Shown here: in pieces, positions 42,591 through 51,742 of the stretch
Numbering within the stretch: position 1 is the stretch's first letter
Layout of the letters: each line of letters begins with the position of its first letter
Source: Halobellus salinus
GTDB lineage: Archaea; Halobacteriota; Halobacteria; Halobacteriales; Haloferacaceae
Assembly: GCF_014646875.1 (NCBI RefSeq)
Contig: NZ_BMOC01000011.1
Coordinates: 44,129 to 108,128, forward strand
DNA: 64,000 nucleotides
Direction: 5' to 3'
Notes under the pieces: model-generated
The model's input: only the letters and a program-made list of their open reading frames with translations
Told to the model about the DNA's origin: nothing
The model's database searches: none
Made by a program: the position numbers and the translations under genes

Positions 42591-44504
42591 GTGTCGGGGA
42601 GAGCTGCGGAAGACGATGAGAGAGTCGGAAAGTCCTTGCTCGCCGAGTTGAGCGATCGAACGGAGGTAGCAGACGGCGTCGCCCGCACGGCGACGATCAC
42701 TACCCAAGGAACCGAGACCACTGAGGTGGCCACACACGACCGGCTTCGGGTCACAAACACGAGCCGTCAGGACGTCCTGCCGAAATCCGAGTACGAACGC
42801 AAGTCGGTCAGTCGCGTTCCACGGGCGGACCGCTGGCAGGAGGCTCCGGACGAGTTCGAAACGGAGACGGTCGAATACATCACCGACACAACACCGTCGG
42901 ACTGCTCTCGGTGCCGCGGGTCCGGCCGGAAACCGTGTCCGACCTGTGACGGGTCGACGGTGGAACCCTGCTCCGAGTGTGGCGGGAGCGGCGACTCCGA
43001 GTGCGGCGGGTGCAACGGCACCGGAACGAACACCTGTTTGACCTGTAGCGGTAGCGGATCGATCACGCGGGCCAAGATGCGGCAGTGTCAACGCTGCGAG
43101 GGCAGCGGCAGCATCGAGTGTCCGGACTGTCTCGGAGCCAGCGACGACTGCTCGAACTGTGACGGAGAATCGCCCGTCTCGTGCCCTGATTGCGACACCA
43201 CCGGCGTTGTCGAGCGAGACGTTTCCGAGACGTGCCCGGACTGCGATGGCTCGCGAACAACGGTCTGTGGGAGTTGCGGCGGGGACAAAACGACGCGGTG
43301 TGGCGCGTGTTCCGGTGATGGTGAGGTCACGTGTCAGGGGTGTGAGGGCGATGGCGACGTCGAGTGCGATCGCTGCGACGGCGAGGGCCGAGCCGCGAGT
43401 GTCACGCTCGGGGCGTTGTCGTTCGAGCGGACCACTCAGATCGACGTCGACCCGGAATCGGTCCCGGGAGCGGCTTTCCGGCGTGGGGACGGCACCGAAA
43501 CCTCGACCACGCGGCCCGTTGATGCCGACATACCGGGCGGATCGACGTTCAGTGCCCACCTGTACCGCCACGAGGTCTCCCGAGCGCGTGCGGGGTGTGA
43601 GTTCGCGTTTTACACGTACGACAGCGAGCGTTACTGGGTTGCCCGCGTCGACGGTGAACTCCGGTTCGATGATTTCCCGAACGACCCGAAACACCTCGCG
43701 GAGTCGATCGCATCGGCGAAGCGAAACGGCGTCTTCGGGTTTCGATCGCGGGTCGGCACGGGTACTGCGCTTGCGACGAGCGCTCGGCGTCTCCTCACCG
43801 ACCTCGCGAAGTTCATCGGCGCCGTGATCGTGCTGGCAGTCGTCTTCGCGGTTGCTGCGATCGTCGCGTCGATCGGCGGACTGTTCGGACAGACGGTGCA
43901 GAGCGCGTTGTTCTACGGAATCGGTACGGTCGCGAGTCTCGGGGTGGCCGCCGTGGTCTTCACCGTGTTCTGGGACGACCGCGATACCGCCGGGGGCTTG
44001 CAGAGTCAAAACGCATACTCCCGGTGGGACCTACTGCTGCCGGCCGGGGGTTGTCTCCTTGCGGGGGGCGCCTTCGCCGCCTCGATCGGCACCGAACTCG
44101 TGCGGTGGCAGGCATCGATGCTCGCGTTGGGGCTGTGGGCGGGGCGGGTCGGAACGTGGCTCGACTACGAGGGCAACCGTCTGGCGTACGTGGCCAATCA
44201 GCGGGATGCGCTCCTCAGCCGGTTGACCGTCAACGACGCCACGCTCGCAAAACACGGGCTTCGCAACGAACTCCCGCCGGCGGCGTGGACGCTCGGCCCG
44301 ACGTTCTTCCGTCGTGCAGGTCTGTTGGTGTTTGTGGTCGGGTGGGGCGGCACCGCTGCGGTGTTGTGTCTCTTGTTGGCCGCCGGGGTGGTCTCGGTCG
44401 ATATCAACGTCGTGACCGGCTGGGTTCAACCCTACAGCGCCGGCTTGCTGGCTCTCACCGGAGTCGGACTCGCGACGATGCTCGTCCCGCGGATTGTCGA
44501 CTGA
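42591..44504 (+). CDS. Membrane protein with 14 CxxC motifs (DnaJ-like Cys-rich domain)
   Basis: 637 residues. A ~100-residue polar region precedes a Cys-rich block (about 105-262) with 14 CxxC motifs spaced 7-17 residues, many as CxxCxGxG (CPTCDGS, CSECGGSG, CLTCSGSG, CQRCEGSG ...), as in DnaJ zinc centres but three to four times longer. After a mixed domain (about 265-375; STFSAHLYRHEV, SERYWVARVDGELRFDDFPND) come roughly six membrane helices. No J-domain. GTG at 42591 follows an AACTATC-type AT-rich box; a GTG at 42540 is the alternative. Possibly a membrane-bound redox or zinc-dependent chaperone. I do not recognise the full architecture. Confidence 0.75.
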   Translation: MSGRAAEDDERVGKSLLAELSDRTEVADGVARTATITTQGTETTEVATHDRLRVTNTSRQDVLPKSEYERKSVSRVPRADRWQEAPDEFETETVEYITDTTPSDCSRCRGSGRKPCPTCDGSTVEPCSECGGSGDSECGGCNGTGTNTCLTCSGSGSITRAKMRQCQRCEGSGSIECPDCLGASDDCSNCDGESPVSCPDCDTTGVVERDVSETCPDCDGSRTTVCGSCGGDKTTRCGACSGDGEVTCQGCEGDGDVECDRCDGEGRAASVTLGALSFERTTQIDVDPESVPGAAFRRGDGTETSTTRPVDADIPGGSTFSAHLYRHEVSRARAGCEFAFYTYDSERYWVARVDGELRFDDFPNDPKHLAESIASAKRNGVFGFRSRVGTGTALATSARRLLTDLAKFIGAVIVLAVVFAVAAIVASIGGLFGQTVQSALFYGIGTVASLGVAAVVFTVFWDDRDTAGGLQSQNAYSRWDLLLPAGGCLLAGGAFAASIGTELVRWQASMLALGLWAGRVGTWLDYEGNRLAYVANQRDALLSRLTVNDATLAKHGLRNELPPAAWTLGPTFFRRAGLLVFVVGWGGTAAVLCLLLAAGVVSVDINVVTGWVQPYSAGLLALTGVGLATMLVPRIVD

Positions 44505-44579
44505 GCGCCATTTCCGCTCCGGAATCCGGGGTGCTGCTGGACGACGCCGACGAAATCACCCGTCCGGCTGGATCCATAC

Positions 44580-44849
44580 GGCAGTGTTCAGACGGGGGCG
44601 GTGCGACTGGAGACACCTCGAAAGCCCCCGTCGCTCGCCGTCGCCGGCACTTTGCGCCGGCTGCCGGAGGGACCGCAGGTCCCTCCCCGCCTGCGACTCG
44701 CTGCGCTCCTCACTACGTTGCGGTGCTTACGTCGTCTCGGCTGACGAGCGACCGGCCCCGTTCAGTCCCGCCCACATCGGCTGGTTAACCGGCCGGCGGC
44801 GGGGACTTTCGAGGTGGTCACAGGGTCACCAGCTTATCTGAACACTACC
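44580..44849. mobile_element. 270-bp MITE-like element with inverted ends
   Basis: Ends match as inverted repeats: GGCAGTGTTCAGA (44580-44592) and TCTGAACACTACC (44837-44849), differing at one position. Inside, subterminal segments ACACCTCGAAAGCCCCCG and CGGGGACTTTCGAGGTG also pair. The body is GC-rich without coding potential. It takes up most of the 398-bp gap between the Cys-rich gene and tfb. Ends remind me of haloarchaeal IS6-type elements, but no transposase is present and that link is tentative. Confidence 0.65.
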
Positions 44850-44902
44850 ATCCGTACGGGCAAAACACTTAATACTTACAAGACATCGAATATAAAAATG
44901 CG

Positions 44903-45886
44903 ATGACACGGCCCACCCGCCAGCGGGAACAGGACGCCGACAAGACGCGATGGCAGGGCGACCGCGAGGAGGAATCCGAGGAGGAAACCGACGACATCGA
45001 CGTCAACGACATGGACGAGGAAGACCTCGTTCGGACGGCTGACGGGGAGCTCATCCACGAGCCTACGGGGATTGTCGTGGAAGAAGAGCGGATTGATCCC
45101 GGGCCGGAGTGGCGGGCGTTCAACCACTCCGAGCGGCAGGAGAAGTCTCGCGTGGGCGCGCCCACGACGCAGACGATGCACGACAAGGGGTTGACGACGA
45201 CGATCGACTGGAAGGACAAAGACGCCTACGGCCGGTCGATCTCGTCGCGGAAGCGCTCGCAGATGCACCGGCTCCGGAAGTGGCAAGAGCGGATCCGGAC
45301 GAAGGACGCGGGCGAGCGCAACCTCCAGTTCGCGCTCTCGGAGATCGACCGAATGGCGTCGGCGCTGGGCGTCCCCCGGTCGGTCCGGGAGGTCGCCTCC
45401 GTGATCTACCGGCGCGCGCTCAACGAGGACCTCATCCGCGGCCGGTCGATCGAGGGCGTCGCCACCTCCGCGCTGTACGCGGCGTGTCGGAAGGAGGGGA
45501 TCCCGCGGTCCTTGGAAGAGATTTCGGAGGTGTCTCGGGTCGATCGGAAGGAGATCGGCCGGACGTATCGGTACATCTCCCAGGAGTTGGGGCTGGAGAT
45601 GAAGCCGGTGGACCCCAAAAAGTACGTCCCGCGCTTCTGCTCGGAGCTGGAGCTCTCGAAGGAGGTCCAATCGAAGGCCGACGAGATCATCGAGACGACC
45701 GCCGAGAAGGGGCTGCTCTCCGGGAAGTCCCCCACGGGGTTCGCGGCGGCGGCGATCTACGCGGCGTCGCTTCTGTGTAATCAAAAAAAGACCCAACGCG
45801 AGGTCGCCGACGTCGCCCAAGTCACGGAGGTCACCATCCGAAACCGGTATCAAGAGCAGATCGAGGCGATGGGGATCCACAGTTAG
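44903..45886 (+). CDS. tfb: Transcription initiation factor B (TFB) lacking zinc-ribbon cysteines
   Basis: 327 residues. TFB bridges TBP, BRE DNA and RNA polymerase. The B-reader/linker ([23 protein letters not shown], with [14 protein letters not shown]) and two cyclin repeats (about 125-225 and 230-325) are intact. The N-terminal zinc ribbon should hold two CxxC pairs; here the segment is [20 protein letters not shown] and [16 protein letters not shown], so the beta-strand pattern survives but no Cys remains. Haloarchaea carry several TFB paralogues, and this may be a specialised one. ATG at 44903 lies in an AT-rich leader with several candidate boxes. Confidence 0.93.
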   Translation: MTRPTRQREQDADKTRWQGDREEESEEETDDIDVNDMDEEDLVRTADGELIHEPTGIVVEEERIDPGPEWRAFNHSERQEKSRVGAPTTQTMHDKGLTTTIDWKDKDAYGRSISSRKRSQMHRLRKWQERIRTKDAGERNLQFALSEIDRMASALGVPRSVREVASVIYRRALNEDLIRGRSIEGVATSALYAACRKEGIPRSLEEISEVSRVDRKEIGRTYRYISQELGLEMKPVDPKKYVPRFCSELELSKEVQSKADEIIETTAEKGLLSGKSPTGFAAAAIYAASLLCNQKKTQREVADVAQVTEVTIRNRYQEQIEAMGIHS

Positions 45887-46071
45887 GGGGTCGCCCCGGA
45901 CCGATAGCCCGCCGATTCCGAGGTGGACACACAGCCAAGTCGTGCGTAAGGCGTCGTCGGCTCCTGAAGTCGGCCGTCGACTTCGGCGCAACCCCCGGCG
46001 CCACGTTCTGCCCGAAACAGCAGATTCATACCAGCGACATCTCTGGGTACGAGTAGATCGCGCGAATCGCT

Positions 46072-47913
46072 ATGCAGGACTGGTCGCCTCACTCCCGTCG
46101 TCGCAGTCGGTCGTCCGATCACGAGCGCGGTATCGACGGCGACGGCCTTAGACCGTCGCTCCAGACGTTACGGTCGATGGACGACTACCGCTTCGAGGAG
46201 TTCGTCGCGGACCTCTGGGCGGAGATGGGGTACCGCACGACCGTGCGCCAACAGTCGGGCGACGGCGGTATCGACGTGCTGGCGCGCAAACGCGGGCCGG
46301 GCGGGGCGACCGAGGCCATCCAGGCGAAGCGGTACGAGGAGTCGACCACCGTCGGCGGCCCGGACATCCAGCAGTATTTCGCCATGAAATACCAGGAGGG
46401 CGCCGACGAGGGGCTCATCGTCACCACCGGCAGGTTCACCAATCCGGCGGAGGACCGCGCAGCGGAGTTGGGCGTCGGGTTGGTCGACGGACACGACCTG
46501 GTCCGGCTGATCGACCGCTACGCGAGCGTGGAGTTCTGTCACCGGTATCGTGACGAACTCGACATCGACAACAACGCGATCGCGGCGCGGCTCGCCGACC
46601 GGGAGTCCCGAGGCCTCCGCGAGCGCGCCCGGCGGACGGTCACGGGCAGGCGAGCCACCGCGGAGGTCAGGCTGGGCACCGCGCTGCAGGCGACCGGGCG
46701 GAGACTTCGGAGCGCTCGGACGACGCTGCAACGGGCGGGGACGCGACTCCGGGGGTACGAACCGGTGTTACGGTCGACGCAGGACCACGACGAGGGGGCG
46801 TCGGACAGCACGCTGGGGGCGGCGCTCGAAGCCGAAGGCACCACCATGGTCGAACGCGGCTTCGCCCGGCGGGAGGCGCCGGTGGTCGGGTGGCGGCTCC
46901 CCGTGCGGTCGATCGTGCCGCTCACGGGCGTGTCGCCGTCGGTGCGTGCCGGTCGATCGGTCACAGACCGGGCCGCCGCGGTCGCGGTCGCGGTCGTGGG
47001 ACTGGTCGCGCTGCTCGCCGCCGCCAACGGGGTGTGGGTCGACAGCGGGATCGCGTCGCTCGCGTCTCACGCATACCTCCCGAGCGCCGGAGCAGCCCTC
47101 GTTGGGATCGTGCTCGCGACCGGGCTGTACTCGTCGTCGCTCGTCGAAACCGCCCGGGTCGCGTACGCTGTGCCCGCGGCCGTCGCGGTCGCGGTGCAAC
47201 CCGGTCCCGGTGTCGGATATCCGCAATCGATCGGGTGGGGACTTGTCGTCGGAGGGTGTCTCGGGTTCGTCGCACACACCGCGCTCGTCCGTCGGCGACG
47301 GTCGTCTCCGACCTGGGCGGTCGACTACGCCCCGGTTCGGTACACCCCCGTTTTCGAGCCCACGACCGTCTACGGGCTGACCGGAGGCGTTGTCGTGGCG
47401 GCGGTGCTCGCCGCCGACGGAGTCGGAGTCCCCGGTGCCAGTGGGGGGGTCGCCGCCGCGGCGGTGGCCTGCGGCGTCTGCGCCGTCGTCGTTGATACCG
47501 CCGTTCGCGTCGTTCGGGGTGGGATCGTCGGCACTGCCGCGGGCGGCATCCTACTCGGCTACGTGGTGCTGGGCGGACAGCTGGTTGGTGTCGTCCCGCC
47601 ACGGACCGCCGTCGGTTCTGACGTGGTGGTACTGCTCGCGCTCGGAGCCGCCGTGGCGGTCACCGTCTCGATCACCGGAGCCCGGAACCGGGTGCTCCGG
47701 CGGTCGATGCTCCTCGTCGGCGGCGGGTCGGCCACCCTCGCCGCGACGGCGTACGTGGTCGCCCGCGTCACGGGGCTGCCGCAGACCCGGGCGGTGGTCT
47801 ATCCAGAGGTCTTCGGCGCGCTCGCCGTCGCGGGGAGCATCGCGTTCTACCTCGCCGTGCTCGCGATCGAGCGCCGGGCGATCGCGGCGGTCGCCTCCCG
47901 GGACGCGGAGTAG
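46072..47913 (+). CDS. Mrr-type restriction endonuclease domain fused to about ten membrane helices
   Basis: 613 residues. Residues ~37-150 form an Mrr (PD-(D/E)xK) nuclease: DYRFEEFVADLWAEMGY, SGDGGIDVLARK with catalytic Asp68, EAIQAKRYEE with Gln84/Lys86, and VTTGRFTNPAEDRA. A basic helical linker (150-290) follows, rich in Arg and likely to lie along the membrane or bind nucleic acid. The C-terminal half has about ten hydrophobic segments. No methyltransferase or specificity partner is nearby, so it is not a classic restriction system. Start: ATG 46072 or an internal ATG at 46177 just before the nuclease. Membrane-tethered nuclease, perhaps defensive. Confidence 0.8.
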   Translation: MQDWSPHSRRRSRSSDHERGIDGDGLRPSLQTLRSMDDYRFEEFVADLWAEMGYRTTVRQQSGDGGIDVLARKRGPGGATEAIQAKRYEESTTVGGPDIQQYFAMKYQEGADEGLIVTTGRFTNPAEDRAAELGVGLVDGHDLVRLIDRYASVEFCHRYRDELDIDNNAIAARLADRESRGLRERARRTVTGRRATAEVRLGTALQATGRRLRSARTTLQRAGTRLRGYEPVLRSTQDHDEGASDSTLGAALEAEGTTMVERGFARREAPVVGWRLPVRSIVPLTGVSPSVRAGRSVTDRAAAVAVAVVGLVALLAAANGVWVDSGIASLASHAYLPSAGAALVGIVLATGLYSSSLVETARVAYAVPAAVAVAVQPGPGVGYPQSIGWGLVVGGCLGFVAHTALVRRRRSSPTWAVDYAPVRYTPVFEPTTVYGLTGGVVVAAVLAADGVGVPGASGGVAAAAVACGVCAVVVDTAVRVVRGGIVGTAAGGILLGYVVLGGQLVGVVPPRTAVGSDVVVLLALGAAVAVTVSITGARNRVLRRSMLLVGGGSATLAATAYVVARVTGLPQTRAVVYPEVFGALAVAGSIAFYLAVLAIERRAIAAVASRDAE

Positions 47914-47975
47914 CTGGCGGCGGTGGCCGGTAGCCGACGCTGACACCCCGTCTCCTAGCGGTGTTCATCTGGGCG

Positions 47976-48209
47976 TCTCACTGAGTTTCGGCACTCCCTC
48001 GCGTCTCTGCCGCGTGTCTCAGACACATTTCGCTTCGCTCAATCGTGTCTGAAATCGCGTGAGACTCACTCCGTTCATCTCACTGAGTTTCGGCACTCCC
48101 TCGCGTCTCTGCCGCGTGTCTCAGACACATTTCGCTTCGCTCAATCGTGTCTGAAATCGCGTGAGACTCACTCCGTTCGTCTCACTGATTTTCGGCACTC
48201 CCTCGCGTT
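47976..48209. repeat. 102-bp tandem repeat, two full copies and a partial third
   Basis: Period 102 bp: units begin at 47976, 48078 and 48180, the first two nearly identical and the third broken off after about 30 nt next to the purH stop. Each unit contains inverted words (GTCTCAGACACA...TGTGTCTGA-type arms and GTGAGACTCAC), so single strands would fold into hairpins. Lies between the convergent Mrr-membrane gene and the PurN-PurH gene, where it could act as a two-way terminator. 102 is divisible by three but no good frame exists. Confidence 0.93.
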
Positions 48210-48211
48210 GC

Positions 48212-49819
48212 TCAGTCGTGCCGAAAACACCGCCGGCCAGTGAACGCCATCGGGATCCCGTGATCGTCGCAGGCGGCGATCACGTCGTCGTCGTTTACCG
48301 ACCCGCCAGGCTGGATCACCGCCCCGATCCCCGCGTCGATGGCGCGCTCGACCCCGTCGGGGAACGGGAAGAACGCGTCTGACGCCATCACGGTACCCGC
48401 GGCGTCCTTTCCTTCGGCGTGTTCGTCGGCCTTCATCGCAGCCAACTCCACGGCGTCGACCCGAGAGACCTGCCCCGCGCCGACGCCGACGGTCTCGGTC
48501 CCGTCGGCGAGGACGATCCCGTTGGATTTGACATGCTTCAGCACTTTCCACGCGAACACCATCGTCTCGACCTGGGCGTCGGTCGGGTCGGTCTCGGTCA
48601 CGACCTCCAGATCCTCGCGGGTCGGTGCCCACAGGTCCCGTTCCTGGACCAGGCGGCCGCCCGCGAGCGAGGTTTCGGTCAGCCGCTCCGACCGGCTGTC
48701 GGCGTCGAACTCGCCCACGTCGAGCACCCGCAGGTCGTCCTCGTCGGTCAGCACGTCGACGGCGGCGTCGGTGTAGCCGGGTGCGACGACGACTTCCTTG
48801 AACGACTCCGCGATCCGATCCGCGGTGTCGGCGTCGCAGACGCGGTTGAGCGCGACGATCCCGCCGAACGCGCTCATCGCGTCGGTCGATAGGGCGTCGG
48901 CGTAGGCGTCCGCCGGGGTGTCTGCGGTCGCACACCCCGCCGGGTTGGTGTGTTTGATCACCGCCGCCGCGGGGGCGTCGAACTCGCGGATCACGTCGAG
49001 AGCGGCGTCGGCGTCGTTGTAGTTGTTGTACGACAGCGCCTTCGCGCCCGTGTTCAGTTGCGGGGCGTCGACAACCCCGGTCGCGTCGGCGCCGGCGCCG
49101 GCGTCGGCGTAGACCGCTGCCGCCTGGTGAGGGTTCTCGCCGTACCGGAGTGTCGACACCCTGTCGCCGGACACCGCGCGGCGCTCGGGGAAATCACCCG
49201 CCTCGTCACCCTCGACGGTGACCGACGGGTCTCCCGCGCCGACACCCGCGTCGACGTGCAGCCGACCTGCCGCGAACCACCGAACCGCGCGGGGATACGC
49301 CGCGAACTCGGCATCGCGGAGGACCCGCCGTTTCAGCGCGTCGGCGTCGTCGTCGTCGTAGACGGGAACGGCCTCCTGGGTGACGATCGGGCCGTCGTCA
49401 ACGGGTTCGGTCACGGCGTGGACGGTGCACCCGGTCACCCTGACGCCGGCGTCGAGCACCTGTTCGTGGGCGTCGTCACCGGGGAACGCCGGGAGCAGCG
49501 AGGGGTGAACGTTGAGTGTCGTTGGGACTGCATCCAGAAATTCCGGGGTGAGGATCCGCATGTAGCCGTCGAGACAGACGAGGTCGATGTCGTGCCCGGC
49601 GAGGGCGTCGACGAGGCGACGGTCGTGGTCCCCGCGGGTCTCGCCGTCACGGTGTTCGACAGCCTCCGTGGGGATCCCGCGGTCGGCAGCAGCATCCAGA
49701 ACTGGTGCGTCGGCGTGGTTCGAGACGAGAACCTCAAGCGCCGCGCCGCCGGGGCGCTCGTCGTCGATGTGCAGCAGGTTCCGCCCGCGGTTGCTCGCCA
49801 GGCCGGCGATCCGGGTCAT
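48212..49819 (-). CDS. purH: PurN-PurH fusion: GAR formyltransferase-like plus AICAR formyltransferase
   Basis: 535 residues. The N-terminal ~190 are a PurN formyltransferase (RIAGLASNRGRNLL, LVCLDGYMRILTPEF, LNVHPSLLPAFPG, GCTVHAVTEPVDDGPIV). The rest is the AICAR transformylase half of PurH (LRYGENPHQAAAVYAD, VIKHTNPAGCATAD, MSAFGGIVALNR, ASDAFFPFPDGVERA). The IMP cyclohydrolase half is missing; archaea use a separate PurO for that. The fusion is known in haloarchaea and channels two folate-dependent formyl transfers of purine synthesis. In this window, purB (at 51.7 kb) works between these two steps. Confidence 0.95.
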   Translation of the reverse strand: MTRIAGLASNRGRNLLHIDDERPGGAALEVLVSNHADAPVLDAAADRGIPTEAVEHRDGETRGDHDRRLVDALAGHDIDLVCLDGYMRILTPEFLDAVPTTLNVHPSLLPAFPGDDAHEQVLDAGVRVTGCTVHAVTEPVDDGPIVTQEAVPVYDDDDADALKRRVLRDAEFAAYPRAVRWFAAGRLHVDAGVGAGDPSVTVEGDEAGDFPERRAVSGDRVSTLRYGENPHQAAAVYADAGAGADATGVVDAPQLNTGAKALSYNNYNDADAALDVIREFDAPAAAVIKHTNPAGCATADTPADAYADALSTDAMSAFGGIVALNRVCDADTADRIAESFKEVVVAPGYTDAAVDVLTDEDDLRVLDVGEFDADSRSERLTETSLAGGRLVQERDLWAPTREDLEVVTETDPTDAQVETMVFAWKVLKHVKSNGIVLADGTETVGVGAGQVSRVDAVELAAMKADEHAEGKDAAGTVMASDAFFPFPDGVERAIDAGIGAVIQPGGSVNDDDVIAACDDHGIPMAFTGRRCFRHD

Positions 49820-49961
49820 ACCTCCGACACCTCGCGCGGGTGGTAAGTCAGTTGTGATGGCGGCGGGGCGCCGTGAGGATACGGGCTGGATTTCGCGTTC
49901 GAGTATCTGCAGTGATAATCGGGACGAAGCGTATTTGCCCCTGTTCGGTCGCGTATAATCA

Positions 49962-51692
49962 ATGGCGGAACTCGATCAGTACGGAACGGCCGACTTCGGG
50001 CGGGGGAAACTCAACGACCAACTCGACCTCGACGCGTTGGTGGACGAGATCGGACTCGACAGCGACGAGATCGCGTGGCGGAAGGAGTTCATCGGATTCG
50101 ACGAGGAGGACGTCGAGCGTCTCAGTGCGTACGAACAGCGGTTCGCGGAGAACGCAGAACAGGTTGCAGACGACTTCTACGAAAATCTGAGCGGCCACGA
50201 CGAGACCGTTGAGGTGATCGGTCGGTCTCCAAAGGGGCTCGACGCGCTCAAACGGACCCAGTCGGCGTACCTGACGACGCTTGTGAGAGGGTCCTACGGA
50301 ACGGAGTACTTCCGGGAGCGCGCCCGCATCGGGAAGCTTCACGACATGCTCGACATGCCGATGAAACAGTACCTCGGACAGTACGGGGTGTACTACGACC
50401 TCATCCTGCCGCTGGTCGGCGACGCGCTCGTGGAGTCGCTGACCGACAGGGTCGAGTCGGAAGTCGCGGGCGCGGACGGACGCGGCGCCGACGGCGGGGA
50501 TGACCCGTCGCGCGACGCCGTCGAAACGGTGGTGCGAGCGGAAGTCGACGACGCCATCGAGGACATCCTGTCGATTCTCCGGATCATCAATCTCGACATG
50601 CAGGTTGTCACTGACACGTACATCCACTCCTACAGCGAGCGACTCGAAGAGGAGATCCAGCGGAACCAGCGGTTGATGTCAGAGGTCCAATCAGACGTCG
50701 AGCAGCCGATCACCGAACTCCGCGACACGTCCGACGAGGTGACCGACAGCGCGGCGGAGATCACCGACACCGCAGCACGACAGTCCGAACGGGTCGACGA
50801 GGTGAGTTCGGAGGTCTCGAACCTCACCGCGACGGTCGAGGAGGTCGCCGCAACGGCCGAAAAGGTCGAGTCGGTCAGCGAACGGGCCACCGACCTGGCA
50901 CAGGAGGGACAGCAGACAGCGGATGAGGCGGTCGGCGTGATGGACGAGATCAACGAGGAGGTGGACGTGGTGAGCGCGGACGTCGACGACCTCCGGCAGC
51001 GCATCGAGCAGATCGACGAGTTTGTCGAGACGATAAACGGGATCGCGAACCAGACCAACCTGCTGGCGCTGAACGCCTCGATCGAAGCGGCGCGGGCAGG
51101 GAAGGCCGGCGATGGGTTCAGCGTGGTCGCCGACGAGATCAAATCACTCGCTGAGGAGTCACAGTCGGAAGCCGCCGAGATCGAGGAGATGGTGTCGGAG
51201 ATACAAGCTGACGCCGAGGAGGCCGTTGCGAGCCTCGAAGACATGACCGAGCAGGTGACCGAGGGCATCGGCGGCGTCGAAGAGAGCATGGGGAAGTTGT
51301 CCGACATCACGGCCGCGACAGAGGAGACCGCAGACGGGATCAGCGAGGTGTCCGAGGCCACCGACGACCAGGCGGCCGCCGCCGAGGAGATCTCCGCAAC
51401 GGTCGATGAGGTGTCCGAGCAGGCAGACCGCGTGGCCACGGAGGTCGAAGAGCTGGCGGCTGCAAACGAGGAACAGTCCGCGATGGTCACCGAGGTCGAG
51501 CGGTCGGTCGCGCGACTGACCGAGCAGGAGGCGGCGGCCGACGGCGGTGTCGCTCACCCCGGCGGCGGCAACGAGGTGTCGATTCCGGCGGATCTCCCCG
51601 ACGGGATGCCGGAGTTCGTCATCGAGTCGCTGTCCGACGAGCGGCTTCGGGCGATCGCCCGGGGCGAGGTGGACGCGCCCGACGTGGTGTAG
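49962..51692 (+). CDS. hemAT: HemAT-type globin-coupled chemotaxis transducer
   Basis: 576 residues, soluble. A globin sensor (about 25-235) carries the proximal His127 (ARIGKLHDMLDMPMKQYLGQYGVYY-like helix), followed by a coiled-coil signalling domain whose hairpin tip reads INGIANQTNLLALNASIEAARAG. No membrane helix, no HAMP. Binds O2 through haem and controls CheA to give aerotaxis. A 20-residue polar insertion (GADGRGADGGDDPSRD) interrupts the globin near its end. ATG 49962 is leaderless after CGTATTTGCC. The che genes are not in this window. Confidence 0.95.
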   Translation: MAELDQYGTADFGRGKLNDQLDLDALVDEIGLDSDEIAWRKEFIGFDEEDVERLSAYEQRFAENAEQVADDFYENLSGHDETVEVIGRSPKGLDALKRTQSAYLTTLVRGSYGTEYFRERARIGKLHDMLDMPMKQYLGQYGVYYDLILPLVGDALVESLTDRVESEVAGADGRGADGGDDPSRDAVETVVRAEVDDAIEDILSILRIINLDMQVVTDTYIHSYSERLEEEIQRNQRLMSEVQSDVEQPITELRDTSDEVTDSAAEITDTAARQSERVDEVSSEVSNLTATVEEVAATAEKVESVSERATDLAQEGQQTADEAVGVMDEINEEVDVVSADVDDLRQRIEQIDEFVETINGIANQTNLLALNASIEAARAGKAGDGFSVVADEIKSLAEESQSEAAEIEEMVSEIQADAEEAVASLEDMTEQVTEGIGGVEESMGKLSDITAATEETADGISEVSEATDDQAAAAEEISATVDEVSEQADRVATEVEELAAANEEQSAMVTEVERSVARLTEQEAAADGGVAHPGGGNEVSIPADLPDGMPEFVIESLSDERLRAIARGEVDAPDVV

Positions 51693-51742
51693 CCGCGCTA
51701 CGCCACCGACACGCTTTTTTAACCGACCCCGGCACCAGGAGT

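Noticed and set aside
45887..46071. Small gene between tfb and the Mrr-membrane gene
   Set aside because: No frame with good codon bias or a promoter-like box on either strand.
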